64,000 nt of DNA from an uncultured Fastidiosipila sp. (GTDB lineage Bacteria; Bacillota; Clostridia; Saccharofermentanales; Fastidiosipilaceae): positions 62,001-126,000 of the forward strand of contig CAMYAM010000002.1 of assembly GCA_947253875.1 (NCBI GenBank), read 5' to 3'. Within the stretch, counting starts at the first letter, position 1. Each line of letters begins with the position of its first letter. Below the pieces are notes generated by a model that worked only from the letters and a program-made list of their open reading frames with translations, searched no databases and was not told the origin of the DNA. Both the position numbers and the translations under genes were made by a program. This document shows positions 24,731 to 33,990 of this stretch, in pieces.

Positions 24731-26194
24731 TTATCGATTTTCTCCCTCCGATTCTATTGACTTAGCTAAAGTAGTTTCTTCATCTTCTAGTAAAGCCATT
24801 TCCTCTGGAGTGATTTTTGCAATGCCAAATCCTGTAGCTGCATAAATTAATGCGAATAATGGACTTAGGAAACAGAAGAATGCAAAAGGAGCGTAGGTGA
24901 AAGTGCTAACTCCCAAAGTTGATGACATGAATATTCCACAAGCACCCCAAGGAATTAGTGATGACATGGCAGTTCCAAAATCTTCTAAAGTTCTGGAGAG
25001 ATTTTTCAAGGATATACCTCTCCTTAAGTATTCTTTTACATAGATTCTACCGGGTAAAATGATACCTAGATATTGATCTCCTGTTATTAATAAAGTACTA
25101 ATTACAGTTAATCCTGTAGCTGCAATTAGGCCGAAGGTGCCTCTAGCCAATTTAACAATTTTGTGATTGAGGCTTGAGATCATCCCTGAGCTATCCATTA
25201 TGCCTGCTAAGCCTAGAGCTATTATGAATAAAGATATTGAGCCAAGCATGGAATTAAGTCCACCACCACTTAATAACTTATCAATCGTTTCAATACCTGT
25301 ATTTGACACAAAGCCGTGGTGTGCGGCAATCAGAACTTCAGAAACAGAGGCTCCTTGAAAATATATTCCCATAATCCCAGCAACTATAGAACTGATAAGT
25401 AAAGTACCAACTGCAGGAACTTTAAAGAAAATTAACACAATAACTAGTAGAGCTGGAAGTAAGAGAATGGGACTTATGTAGAAATTTTGGGATATACCGT
25501 TGAATAGAGATTCCACATAAGTAGGGTCAAAAGCCTTAATTTCGTAATTCCAAGAAATGATAAGATAAATAAGCAATGAAACTAAGAAACTAGGTATTGT
25601 TGTGAAAAGCATGTGTTTAATATGATCAAAAAGATTAACATTACTGATACCTGAAGCGAGAGTAGTGGTATCGGATATAGGAGAGAGCTTATCCCCAAAG
25701 TAGGCTCCTGAAATTATAGCACCGGCACTCAGTCCAGGATTGAAGCCTAAACTGTTACCAATTGCCATTAATGCAATCCCGATAGTACCTGCCGTTGACC
25801 ATGAACTACCTGTCATGATTGTGGTCAAAGCAGTTATGATTGCTGCGCTAGGTAAGAAGAATTGAGGAGATACAATTTGTAGTCCGTAATATATGAAGCT
25901 AGGGACAACTCCAGCTAGTGTCCATACACCAACAATTACACCAACAGCTAACAATATAAAAAGAGAAGCAGCGCTGGTTGAAACTGTCTTATTAATTCCT
26001 GCTTCTAGCTCAGACCATTTATGACCGTGAAGCATTGCTATAATTGCTGCAAATAATACACTAAGAAATAGAGGTATATGTGCCTCTACCTTTAAAATAA
26101 ACATTCCAATAAATAAAGATGCTGCTATAAATATTACTACCAAAATAGCCGATGTAAACGGCACAGGCTTTGTATTGTTCTCCTTGCGAGACAT
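24731..26194 (-). CDS. NhaC-family Na+/H+ antiporter
   Basis: A 487-residue protein with about eleven or twelve membrane helices. The region TIMTGSSWSTAGTIGIALM followed by AIISGAYFGDKLSPISDTT is the NhaC-family core, with an acidic and polar cluster in the membrane. The ion pair (Na+/H+, or malate/Na+-lactate in some members) cannot be fixed from sequence. The gene is alone on its strand, with 70 bases to the next gene upstream. Short AT-rich tandem repeats (ATATATCAGT) lie beyond its stop. Confidence 0.88.
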   Translation of the reverse strand: MSRKENNTKPVPFTSAILVVIFIAASLFIGMFILKVEAHIPLFLSVLFAAIIAMLHGHKWSELEAGINKTVSTSAASLFILLAVGVIVGVWTLAGVVPSFIYYGLQIVSPQFFLPSAAIITALTTIMTGSSWSTAGTIGIALMAIGNSLGFNPGLSAGAIISGAYFGDKLSPISDTTTLASGISNVNLFDHIKHMLFTTIPSFLVSLLIYLIISWNYEIKAFDPTYVESLFNGISQNFYISPILLLPALLVIVLIFFKVPAVGTLLISSIVAGIMGIYFQGASVSEVLIAAHHGFVSNTGIETIDKLLSGGGLNSMLGSISLFIIALGLAGIMDSSGMISSLNHKIVKLARGTFGLIAATGLTVISTLLITGDQYLGIILPGRIYVKEYLRRGISLKNLSRTLEDFGTAMSSLIPWGACGIFMSSTLGVSTFTYAPFAFFCFLSPLFALIYAATGFGIAKITPEEMALLEDEETTLAKSIESEGENR

Positions 26195-26264
26195 TTTTCG
26201 TTTTCTCCTTTTTTAGCAACTGCTGGTTAGATTCTAATTTCTTTGTAAATTGCAATTCTAATAA

Positions 26265-26987
26265 TTAGTCAAAGTATACACCAAACCCTTTGACCTTTTT
26301 TAGCAGCCTTAAATTTTCTTTGTAAACAAAATTTAAATCAGATTCAAAAGGCAGTTCAGCATCTATTTCCAACAAAATTTTAAGTAAATTTAGAAAGCAA
26401 GGATTGGTGATAAGGATATTACCTGAGAGCTCAATAAGGTATGAGTTTTTATATTTGTAACCTCCTAGAGGGCTATCAAGATTGAAGGCGTGTTCAGGAT
26501 GCAAGGATTTATACAGATAATTATTCTCATTACCATAATAATTGCTAAACCCTAATTTGCTACCGTAAGCAAGTTCATCTTGAAACTCAATAAGTACTTG
26601 TTCAGAAACACGATTACTAAAATCCCTTACAGTCTTGTATGGAAACAGACCTAAGCAACTCGCTGGCTTGCCATCTATCACTTCCAAATCACTACCTAAC
26701 AAATCCAGCGAATTATTGATTGCCAAAATTTTTATACCATCATCAATTAAATTCTTTAATAAACTTTTATATGGTAAAAGCTTGTTGTAAACTCTTTCCA
26801 TATTTTTTTCAGTCATTGGTCCAAAAAATATTAAGTCAACACTATGATTTGCAAAGTAAGGCTCATCATGATAAAAAGTTTTAATTATTTCTAAATGTTC
26901 ATGCTCTTTGGCGATAAGATCAAAATAATGAACAGTTTCAATTTCTCCGAAAGTTATAAATTCTGGATACAAAATTTCTACTACCAT
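26265..26987 (-). CDS. gatD: GatD-like CobB/CobQ-type amidotransferase, catalytic residues lost
   Basis: A 240-residue protein that aligns along its length with GatD, the glutaminase of the MurT/GatD lipid II amidating enzyme. DDGIKILAINNSLDLLG matches the GatD stretch with ICGGYQFLG, but the catalytic Cys (94 in S. aureus) is Asn 91. YKNSYLIELSGNILITNP matches YKNLLGTYLHGPILPKN, but the catalytic His (189) is Ser 188. GFENHGG reads GFSNYYG. Glutamine hydrolysis should therefore be impossible. It starts one base after murT, so the pair is still translated together. The frame is clean, which argues against simple decay. The family call is from alignment by eye. Confidence 0.78.
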   Translation of the reverse strand: MVVEILYPEFITFGEIETVHYFDLIAKEHEHLEIIKTFYHDEPYFANHSVDLIFFGPMTEKNMERVYNKLLPYKSLLKNLIDDGIKILAINNSLDLLGSDLEVIDGKPASCLGLFPYKTVRDFSNRVSEQVLIEFQDELAYGSKLGFSNYYGNENNYLYKSLHPEHAFNLDSPLGGYKYKNSYLIELSGNILITNPCFLNLLKILLEIDAELPFESDLNFVYKENLRLLKKVKGFGVYFD

Positions 26988-26988
26988 T

Positions 26989-28347
26989 TTAAGCCTCCAC
27001 GATTTCCTTTATTTGCTTTTTAGTTTTATCTGTTAAAAATTGAGCATAGTCGTCAATATCTTTAAGTATATATATGGTTTCTTCGACACTAGGATCTATA
27101 TAATTTTTAATTTGCTCAAGTTCATCTACTATGACTAGTTTCTTTCTATCTACTCCATCCAGTAAAGCCGTTATTTCTAATGGATAGCCAAATTTTCCGT
27201 AAAAAATAACTAAATCTATATTCTGGGCATATCTCATATCAGTGTTATACATCCAACTTTGATTGGCGTTGGGTAAGTCATCTTGGCCGTAGTCAGGTAA
27301 GTAGATAACTATCTTTCTGCCAGGCTTCTTGCTTATGTTAAAGAATGATCTACTGGTTGCGACAGGATTTATACCTTTGGAAACCATTGTTATTACTTCC
27401 TTTGGACCAATCTGGACTGTGTTTAATCGGCTTGAAACAACTTTAATGCTTTTGAAAGCTACAATTAATTCTTCAGCCGAGAACCCATATTCTCTAAGTG
27501 TTGCGTAAGCTGCAATTTGGTTGTAGCTGTTTTCTACACTTGAACTAACTAGAGGTAAGCTATATGTAAGGCCGTGGTCGATAATGTGTAATAAATTGTT
27601 GTTTTCGTCGATAGCAGTAACAACATACTGAGCTTCAGGATTTTTGAAGCTGCAGTTTTCGCAGTGATACTCTCCAATGTGGTGATAGCGCTTAAAATCC
27701 CATGTGATTAAGTTGTCACATTTAGGGCAGTAAATCATATCTTGAATTTTAGAATCCAAACACTCTTTTTCCCCATTTAGAGGTTTAATTGTAAAATAGA
27801 CGCGCTTGTTTTTGTCACTTCCTAAGTAAGCGCTGATTGAGTCGGAAGCATTCAGAATAAGCATCATATCATCATTTATAGCTTCGTTAATTCTTCTAAA
27901 AACGTAATCTACATTAGCATTTCTATCAAAAGAGTCTTGGAATAAATTAGTTACAGTTAAGCTACTAGGTTTCAGCTGTTGATTGTAGTGTCTCATCCAG
28001 AGTTCATCTTGCTCTATAATTGCAAAATCTGCTACCTTATTTTTGGAAAAAGGTGATTGACTTAGCATTGAGGCAATTCCTGATATTGTGTTAGAGCCTA
28101 AACGGTTCGAGATATATGTTTTACCGAGAATATCAAGTAAGTCACTGATCATATTGTTGGTTGTAGTTTTACCGTTTGTACCAGTTATAGCGATTATATT
28201 ATGTGGCTTATTAACATTATTTATGTAATTTTTATCTAGGAAGAGTGCTACTTCGCCAGAGTAAAAAGTTCCTTCTCTACCGAGTAATCTCAATGTTTTA
28301 CGAGTCAGTTTTGCTAGGGCTGACGCGAAATTAGTTCTTAAACTCAT
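26989..28347 (-). CDS. murT: MurT-like Mur ligase family protein
   Basis: A 452-residue protein. The Mur-ligase ATP site IAITGTNGKTTTNNMISDLL is at about 52-71. A four-Cys ribbon (CPKC and CENC around residues 210-234), which marks MurT, is intact. VVSSRLNTV, SKGINPVATS and the C-terminal DUF1727 region follow. In S. aureus MurT activates the D-glutamate carboxyl of lipid II and GatD supplies ammonia. Here the region equal to LNDNAADGRDTSW reads LPDYGQDDLPNANQSW, longer by three residues, so the catalytic Asp given to the GatD site is uncertain. It is coupled to the degenerate gatD. Activity with free ammonia or a changed substrate is possible. Confidence 0.85.
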   Translation of the reverse strand: MSLRTNFASALAKLTRKTLRLLGREGTFYSGEVALFLDKNYINNVNKPHNIIAITGTNGKTTTNNMISDLLDILGKTYISNRLGSNTISGIASMLSQSPFSKNKVADFAIIEQDELWMRHYNQQLKPSSLTVTNLFQDSFDRNANVDYVFRRINEAINDDMMLILNASDSISAYLGSDKNKRVYFTIKPLNGEKECLDSKIQDMIYCPKCDNLITWDFKRYHHIGEYHCENCSFKNPEAQYVVTAIDENNNLLHIIDHGLTYSLPLVSSSVENSYNQIAAYATLREYGFSAEELIVAFKSIKVVSSRLNTVQIGPKEVITMVSKGINPVATSRSFFNISKKPGRKIVIYLPDYGQDDLPNANQSWMYNTDMRYAQNIDLVIFYGKFGYPLEITALLDGVDRKKLVIVDELEQIKNYIDPSVEETIYILKDIDDYAQFLTDKTKKQIKEIVEA

Positions 28348-28701
28348 TTGCTATCTCCTTTGAACTCTTTGAATATTGTAATTATAGTAGATTATAAATA
28401 AATTGTCTTTTTTACAATTTTATTATGGGTGTTAAGTTTGTGGGTATTAAGAAATCAAATTGGTATGCTTGAAGAGGTGGAAAAACAGATAACTTTAGAA
28501 TTCTTATTGAGTAAAATAGCCAAATAAAACTACAAAAAATAAAATTTACTTGATATTTATCCCAAAATAATTTATTTTAGTAAAGTTGACAAAAAAAGCT
28601 GACATTTCTGAGTAATTAGCACATAAAAAAAGCTAGTTTTGCTTAATAAAAGAAATATTAGTAATTTTTTTGAATAATGTGCATAAATGCTAAAAGTTTA
28701 C

Positions 28702-28731
28702 TTGACCTTTAACATACAATATTGCTAAAAT
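28702..28731 (+). promoter_or_regulatory. Promoter of the mannoside transporter operon
   Basis: TTGACC (28702-28707) and TAAAAT (28726-28731) are 18 bases apart. It gives a leader of about 160 bases before the first permease gene. The 550-base gap 28348-28897 holds this site, the inverted repeat at 28832 and otherwise only AT-rich sequence without a gene. Confidence 0.6.
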
Positions 28732-28831
28732 GTACATTGTTAAAAAGTATTTTATATTTTTAGAAAATACTTGTTTAGATATAAGTTTTAGCGGGTGGCG
28801 ATTTTTTATAGAGTTTTATTAGTAATTCGCA

Positions 28832-28857
28832 TTAATACTAGAAAAAATTAGTATTAA
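28832..28857. promoter_or_regulatory. Perfect inverted repeat in the leader of the mannoside operon
   Basis: TTAATACTA (28832-28840) and TAGTATTAA (28849-28857) with an 8-base A-rich spacer. It lies about 100 bases past the -10 box and 40 bases before the first gene. It may be an operator for a sugar-responsive repressor or an RNA hairpin in the leader. No regulator is next to the operon start. Confidence 0.4.
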
Positions 28858-28897
28858 GAGGTTAGCTAAAACATTATTAGAAGGGGAGGACTTTTTT

Positions 28898-29890
28898 ATG
28901 GCTGAAATAAAACAAGCTGAAAAAGGGTCAAAACAAAAACCAGCTGAGGTGCGCAAGCATAAAGTTAAAAAAAGCTGGAAAGGTAGAGACAGTCAGTTGA
29001 CATTGTTAGCTCTACCAGTAGTTGTCTGGTTTATCTTATTTAGCTATTTGCCAATGATTGGTATTATCTTAGCTTTTAAGAACTATCGTCCAGTTGCAGG
29101 ACAAAACTTCTTTATTAGTTTATTCCAATCAGATTGGGCATGGTTTAAGAACTTTGAATTGCTATTCCGTACACCAGATGCGAAGATAATGATCTACAAC
29201 ACATTTTTCTATAACATTATCGGTATTGCTCTAGGTGCAATTTTACCAGTAATAATGGCAATTATTTTGTCTAACTTAAGAAGCAAGAAATTCATGAAGA
29301 CAAGTCAAACAATGATTTTCTTGCCACACTTTTTATCATGGGTTGTTGTTAATAACTTACTATACTCATTTTTATCACCAGATAGAGGTTATATTAATAA
29401 CTTAATCACAAGTGCTGGTGGAGACCCAATCAATTGGTATAGCCAAGCTCAATATTGGAGATTTATCCTAATTTTCATGAATCAATGGAAAGGTCTAGGT
29501 TATAGTACAGTTATTTATTTATCTGCTATAACAAGTATAGATGGCGAAATGTATGAAGCTGCTATGATTGATGGTGCATCAAAATGGCAACAAATTAAAT
29601 ACATTACAATTCCGCACCTCAGAGTCACAGTAGCTATCTTATTAATTCTCGCTGTTGGTGGTATCGCCAGAACAGGTTTAGATATGTACTATCAATTACC
29701 ACGTCAATCATTGGCACTGTATAACCAATACATGACAGTTGATGTTTACGTATTCAACGCAGCTACAGGTAATGGTAATATCGCTCAAGGTTCAGCAGTT
29801 GGATTCTTACAATCAGTGATAGGGTTAGTATTAATTTTATCAACGAACCTCTTGGTGCGTAAAGTAGACCCAGAGTCTTCACTATTCTAG
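28898..29890 (+). CDS. LplB/YteP-type sugar ABC transporter permease
   Basis: A 330-residue permease of the CUT1 family for complex sugars. A basic N-terminal tail is followed by helix 1 with the typical LALPVVVWFILFSYLPMIGI. The core has the EAA-loop EMYEAAMIDGASKWQQIKYI near residue 215. GGGGAGG precedes the start. It pairs with the YtcP-like permease 16 bases downstream. The two work with the lipoprotein at 31002 and need a shared MsmX-type ATPase that is not in this operon. Confidence 0.93.
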   Translation: MAEIKQAEKGSKQKPAEVRKHKVKKSWKGRDSQLTLLALPVVVWFILFSYLPMIGIILAFKNYRPVAGQNFFISLFQSDWAWFKNFELLFRTPDAKIMIYNTFFYNIIGIALGAILPVIMAIILSNLRSKKFMKTSQTMIFLPHFLSWVVVNNLLYSFLSPDRGYINNLITSAGGDPINWYSQAQYWRFILIFMNQWKGLGYSTVIYLSAITSIDGEMYEAAMIDGASKWQQIKYITIPHLRVTVAILLILAVGGIARTGLDMYYQLPRQSLALYNQYMTVDVYVFNAATGNGNIAQGSAVGFLQSVIGLVLILSTNLLVRKVDPESSLF

Positions 29891-29906
29891 AGAGGGGAGT
29901 TAAGTA

Positions 29907-30836
29907 ATGGCTATAAGAAAGAAAAAAGGAACAAGAACGGGTATTGAGATGTATAACCAAATCTCAATGCCAACAAATATACTTTTATCACTAATAGTTT
30001 TGGCATGGGCAATGTTATGTTTGCTGCCAGTTTTACTAGTTGTTGCGATTTCATTCGCATCGGAAGCAAGTGTTAAAGCAAACGGATATCAATTCTTCCC
30101 ATCAGAACTTACATTAGATGCTTATAACGTAATTTTTGGAGCTGATAGTAGAATTCCTAGATCACTGTTAGTATCCATAATTGTTACACTTACAGGAACA
30201 AGTATAGGTGTATTAATTCAAGCAGCATATGGTTACGTGTTATCACAAAGATCATATTACTTAACAAAAGCAGCTCACGTATTTATTTTGATACCAATGC
30301 TTTTTGGTGGTGGTTTGATTCCGTCATATATGATTAATACAGGTGTATTAGGTTTCAAAGACTCAATTTTTGCCTTGATTTTACCAGCAATGGTTGGTAC
30401 AGCTAATATCATCATTATGCGTACATACTTTAAAGGTCAATTATCACAATCGATACTAGAGCAAGCAGAAATTGACGGTTCTAATGAACTTAGAACATTC
30501 TTTACTATAGTATTGCCTCTATCATTACCAGTTCTTGCAACAATTGCTATTTTCATGGCCTTTGGTTACTGGAATGGATGGATGGAAGCAAAACTATATA
30601 TCAAGAAACCTGAGCTTAAACCTTTACAAGCTCTCCTAATGGATATTCAAGGAAGTATTAACTTTATGCTTTCTGAAGAAGGACAAAAACAAGCAACCCT
30701 GCTTAACATAGAGATACCACGTGACGGTATTAGAATGGCATTAGTTGTTGTTATTGTTGTTCCAATTGCATTGGTTTATCCATTCTTCCAACGTTACTTC
30801 GTTAGTGGTTTGACTATTGGAGCAGTTAAGGGTTAA
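29907..30836 (+). CDS. LplC/YtcP-type sugar ABC transporter permease
   Basis: A 309-residue permease with six helices. The coupling loop is ILEQAEIDGSNELRTFFTIV near residue 190, and the protein ends FQRYFVSGLTIGAVKG, a hallmark of LplC/YtcP proteins. AGAGGGGAG precedes the start. It is the second channel subunit of the transporter, co-transcribed with the preceding permease. Confidence 0.93.
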   Translation: MAIRKKKGTRTGIEMYNQISMPTNILLSLIVLAWAMLCLLPVLLVVAISFASEASVKANGYQFFPSELTLDAYNVIFGADSRIPRSLLVSIIVTLTGTSIGVLIQAAYGYVLSQRSYYLTKAAHVFILIPMLFGGGLIPSYMINTGVLGFKDSIFALILPAMVGTANIIIMRTYFKGQLSQSILEQAEIDGSNELRTFFTIVLPLSLPVLATIAIFMAFGYWNGWMEAKLYIKKPELKPLQALLMDIQGSINFMLSEEGQKQATLLNIEIPRDGIRMALVVVIVVPIALVYPFFQRYFVSGLTIGAVKG

Positions 30837-31001
30837 AGCATTTAGAGATGTGCATAGTACGATGCACTAAATATAAATTAGTTTTCAAAGGCCTAGAAGG
30901 CAGAGAAAAAATAAGAAAGTTAGTGATGCGCAAGCATTATTATTCTGAAACGGGGTTTGGAAGCAACTCGTAGAGGGATAGAATTTCAAATGGAGGTAGT
31001 T

Positions 31002-32660
31002 ATGAAGAAATTCAAAAAAGCATTAAGTGCTGCATTAGCACTAGTTCTGGTAACTTCTTTAGTAGCATGTAATACCGATAAAGGTAATGATACAAAGAAA
31101 ACTACAGATGGAAAACCAGCAGTAGGATCAGAAAATGATACAAAAGAAAATGATCCTGCAAAAGACCCAGTACAAGTTAATTTAGAGAAGAGTGTTTTCT
31201 CAGCTGAATTACCAGATTACAGCGGTCATGGTACAAAATTAATTTATCACACAATTGGTGGTACACCAGAAGACCTAAAATTAGTTAATGACAAAATTAA
31301 CGAGTACACAAAGAAACACATGAATGTTGAAGTTGAATTAGTATTCCACGGTTGGGATGAATATGGTTCAAACTTGAACACAATCATCAATGGTGGTGAA
31401 GCTTATGATATAGCATTCGGTTCAGCAATTACAGGTGTACAACAATTTGCTAACCAAGACTTATTCCTAGACATTAGAAAAGTTATTGACAAGGCACCTA
31501 ACCTAAAAGCTTTAATTTCAGATCAGATTTGGAAAGGTGTTACTAGATCAGATGGCGAAATCTTTGGTGTTCCTGCATACAAAGACTCAGCTGCAGCACA
31601 ATACTGGGTATTCGATAAGAAACTAGTAGACGCTTACAAATTAGATGTTAAAGATGTTAAGTCAATGGATGATCTAGGCTCTAAGGTTCTAGACAAGATT
31701 GCAGCAAGTGATGTTGAAATGCCAGCAAACTTGAACAAATATCCATTGTACTTCGATAAGAGTGGTATTAACTCAATGCTATTCGAATATGAACCAATGG
31801 CAGCAGGTGTAGGTGTTCTATTTGGTACAAAAGAAGCTAAGAACATTTACGCACAAGAAGATACAATTCACAAATTCCAATTATTAGCAGAATGGTATGA
31901 CAAAGGTTACATTAATCCAGACGCAAATACACGTAATGAAAAAGATCCAGATTCAGATGCAATCTTCTCAGCACAAGGTTGGGACGAAGCTGCAAGTATT
32001 TGGGGACAAAAGAGACCTGCAGGTGTAGAAGTCAATAGACGTCTAGAACCAATGTTCACATCAGGAACAATTCAAGGTTCATACTTAGTAATCTCAAAAG
32101 CAGCACAAAATGCTGAAGATGCAATTAAATTGATCGAAAGAATTAACGTTGACCAATACCTACGTAACTTATATGCATATGGTATCGAAGGAACACACTG
32201 GAATAAGACAGATAAAGAGAATGTAATTGTTAAGACAGAGCAAGGTGTAAATAAATATAGTGTACCTGCATACTCACAAGGACAATTCATGAATCTTTAC
32301 ATCGCTGCTGATGTAGTTAATGAAGATAATGCTGCTCAATATCCAGACTTGAAGATTGGTGATCCAATCCTAGAGAAAGCAAATGCTGACCAATATCGTG
32401 TAGATATTCACAAGATGAACCAAGAAGCTAAAGCTTCAGAACTATTAGGTTTCGTATTCAACCCAGAAAAAGTTGAAACAGAAGTATCAGCTCTTGACAA
32501 CATTATTCAAAAATATCAAGCAACATTGTTGACAGGTTCAGCAGGTGTTAACGGATTACAAGCTGTACTAGATCAAATGCATGCAGAACAAGAAGCAGCA
32601 GGTATCCAAAAAGTTATCGAAGAAGTACAAAGCCAAATCGATGCTTTCTTAGGAAAATAA
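31002..32660 (+). CDS. LipO/LplA-type sugar-binding lipoprotein
   Basis: A 552-residue lipoprotein. The ATG at 31002 follows GGAGGTAG and opens a clean signal ending LVTSLVAC; the ATG at 30957 adds 15 residues without a ribosome site. A charged linker precedes a family 1 binding fold starting at LIYHTIGGTPEDLKLVNDKI. The C-terminal part (LGFVFNPEKVETEVSALDNI) resembles the DUF3502 end common in LplA/LipO proteins. These bind oligosaccharides; the glycosidases downstream suggest mannose-containing glycans. A strong terminator follows, so binding protein and permeases can be made in excess of the enzymes. Confidence 0.92.
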   Translation: MKKFKKALSAALALVLVTSLVACNTDKGNDTKKTTDGKPAVGSENDTKENDPAKDPVQVNLEKSVFSAELPDYSGHGTKLIYHTIGGTPEDLKLVNDKINEYTKKHMNVEVELVFHGWDEYGSNLNTIINGGEAYDIAFGSAITGVQQFANQDLFLDIRKVIDKAPNLKALISDQIWKGVTRSDGEIFGVPAYKDSAAAQYWVFDKKLVDAYKLDVKDVKSMDDLGSKVLDKIAASDVEMPANLNKYPLYFDKSGINSMLFEYEPMAAGVGVLFGTKEAKNIYAQEDTIHKFQLLAEWYDKGYINPDANTRNEKDPDSDAIFSAQGWDEAASIWGQKRPAGVEVNRRLEPMFTSGTIQGSYLVISKAAQNAEDAIKLIERINVDQYLRNLYAYGIEGTHWNKTDKENVIVKTEQGVNKYSVPAYSQGQFMNLYIAADVVNEDNAAQYPDLKIGDPILEKANADQYRVDIHKMNQEAKASELLGFVFNPEKVETEVSALDNIIQKYQATLLTGSAGVNGLQAVLDQMHAEQEAAGIQKVIEEVQSQIDAFLGK

Positions 32661-32772
32661 TTATTAGTTAAAGATTAGTTGATAAATTGTTATGCTTCCA
32701 CTTGAGGGCAGTTTGCTCCAAGTAAAATTTAATAAATCCTTATTGGATTAATTTCGAATTAAGGTATTATGT

Positions 32773-32815
32773 AGATGACGGAAAAGTGTTTATACATGTA
32801 TCCGTCATCTTTTTT
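32773..32815 (+). terminator. Rho-independent terminator after the binding-protein gene
   Basis: AGATGACGGA (32773-32782) and TCCGTCATCT (32801-32810) form a perfect 10-base stem, followed by six Ts. It splits the transporter genes from the GH130/GH38 genes, which thus need read-through or their own promoter. Confidence 0.93.
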
Positions 32816-32911
32816 AAGTTAATGACATTGGTTGTGAAAAACAATTTATTTCAAGTTATACTTATTTCACGAAAAAATTTTAGAGAAACTTTTTAATAGA
32901 AGGAGTATGAG

Positions 32912-33922
32912 ATGACAAAAATTATAGGTCCGGCAATTCCAAATATGCCTTGGGAAGATAGAAAGAAAGATGGTCCACTACCATTTTGGAAGTTTTCAGG
33001 AAACCCTGTTATAGGTAGAGACGGTAATGCGGTTTCAAATAGTGTTTTTAATAGTGCGGTAGTTCCATTTGAGGATGGATTTGCTGGTGTATTCCGTTGT
33101 GATAGCCGTTCAGTAAGTATGGATATTTTCGCTGGTTTCAGTAAAGATGGTTTGAATTGGGAAATTGATGATACTCCAATTCATCTAGTACCAGATGAGA
33201 GCATTGAAGATGCAGAAAATGTAATGACCCGTGAATACAGATATGATCCACGTGTTATCAAGATTGAAGATAAGTACTATGTAAACTGGTGTAATGGTTA
33301 CCATGGTCCTACAATTGGTGTGGCATGGACAAAAGATTTTAAGACTTTCCATCAAATGGAAAATGCTTACTTACCATACAATAGAAATGGTGTACTTTTC
33401 CCACGCAAGATTAATGGCAGATATATGATGTTAAGTCGTCCTTCAGATACTGGTCACACACCTTTTGGTGATATCTTTGTAAGCCAAAGTGAAGATCTAA
33501 CATACTGGGGTCGCCATAGATATGTTATGGGTGCTGTCAAAGGTGACACATCAGCATGGCAAAGTTTAAAAATCGGTCCAGGGCCAGTACCTATTGAAAC
33601 AGATGAAGGTTGGTTAGTAATCTATCATGGTGTTATTAATACAGCTAATGGTTACGTATATCGTGTCGGTTCAGCTATCTTAGATATTGATGAACCATGG
33701 AAGGTTTTATACCGCTCCAAAGATTATGTACTAGCACCACATGAACTATATGAAATGGCTGGTGACGTTCCTAACGTTACATTCCCATGCGCAGTATTAG
33801 CAGATAGTGAAACAGGCCGTATTGCAATGTACTATGGTGCAGCTGATACAGTTACAGCTTTAGCATTTACTACTGTTGATGAATTAGTTCAATATACAAA
33901 AAATAGTCACTTCGAAGAATAG
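32912..33922 (+). CDS. GH130-family beta-mannoside phosphorylase
   Basis: A 336-residue five-bladed propeller enzyme. Conserved GH130 blocks are NSVFNSAVVPFEDGFAGVFR, YRYDPRVIKIEDKYYVNWCN with the likely catalytic Asp 112, NRNGVLFPRKINGRYMMLSR, SDTGHTPFGDIF, and the phosphate-site KIGPGPVPIET. Family members cleave beta-1,4-mannosides with phosphate to give alpha-mannose-1-phosphate. The pattern is nearer to the mannooligosaccharide/Man-GlcNAc type (GH130_2) than to Man-Glc phosphorylases; this is by eye. There is no signal peptide, so it acts in the cytoplasm on imported sugar. It is followed by the GH38 gene. Confidence 0.9.
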   Translation: MTKIIGPAIPNMPWEDRKKDGPLPFWKFSGNPVIGRDGNAVSNSVFNSAVVPFEDGFAGVFRCDSRSVSMDIFAGFSKDGLNWEIDDTPIHLVPDESIEDAENVMTREYRYDPRVIKIEDKYYVNWCNGYHGPTIGVAWTKDFKTFHQMENAYLPYNRNGVLFPRKINGRYMMLSRPSDTGHTPFGDIFVSQSEDLTYWGRHRYVMGAVKGDTSAWQSLKIGPGPVPIETDEGWLVIYHGVINTANGYVYRVGSAILDIDEPWKVLYRSKDYVLAPHELYEMAGDVPNVTFPCAVLADSETGRIAMYYGAADTVTALAFTTVDELVQYTKNSHFEE

Positions 33923-33990
33923 TGACAATAGCTTTTAAGAGAAAACTAAAAAAGTAAAGAAAATTAGACACAAAAAGAAAGGGATGAAAG

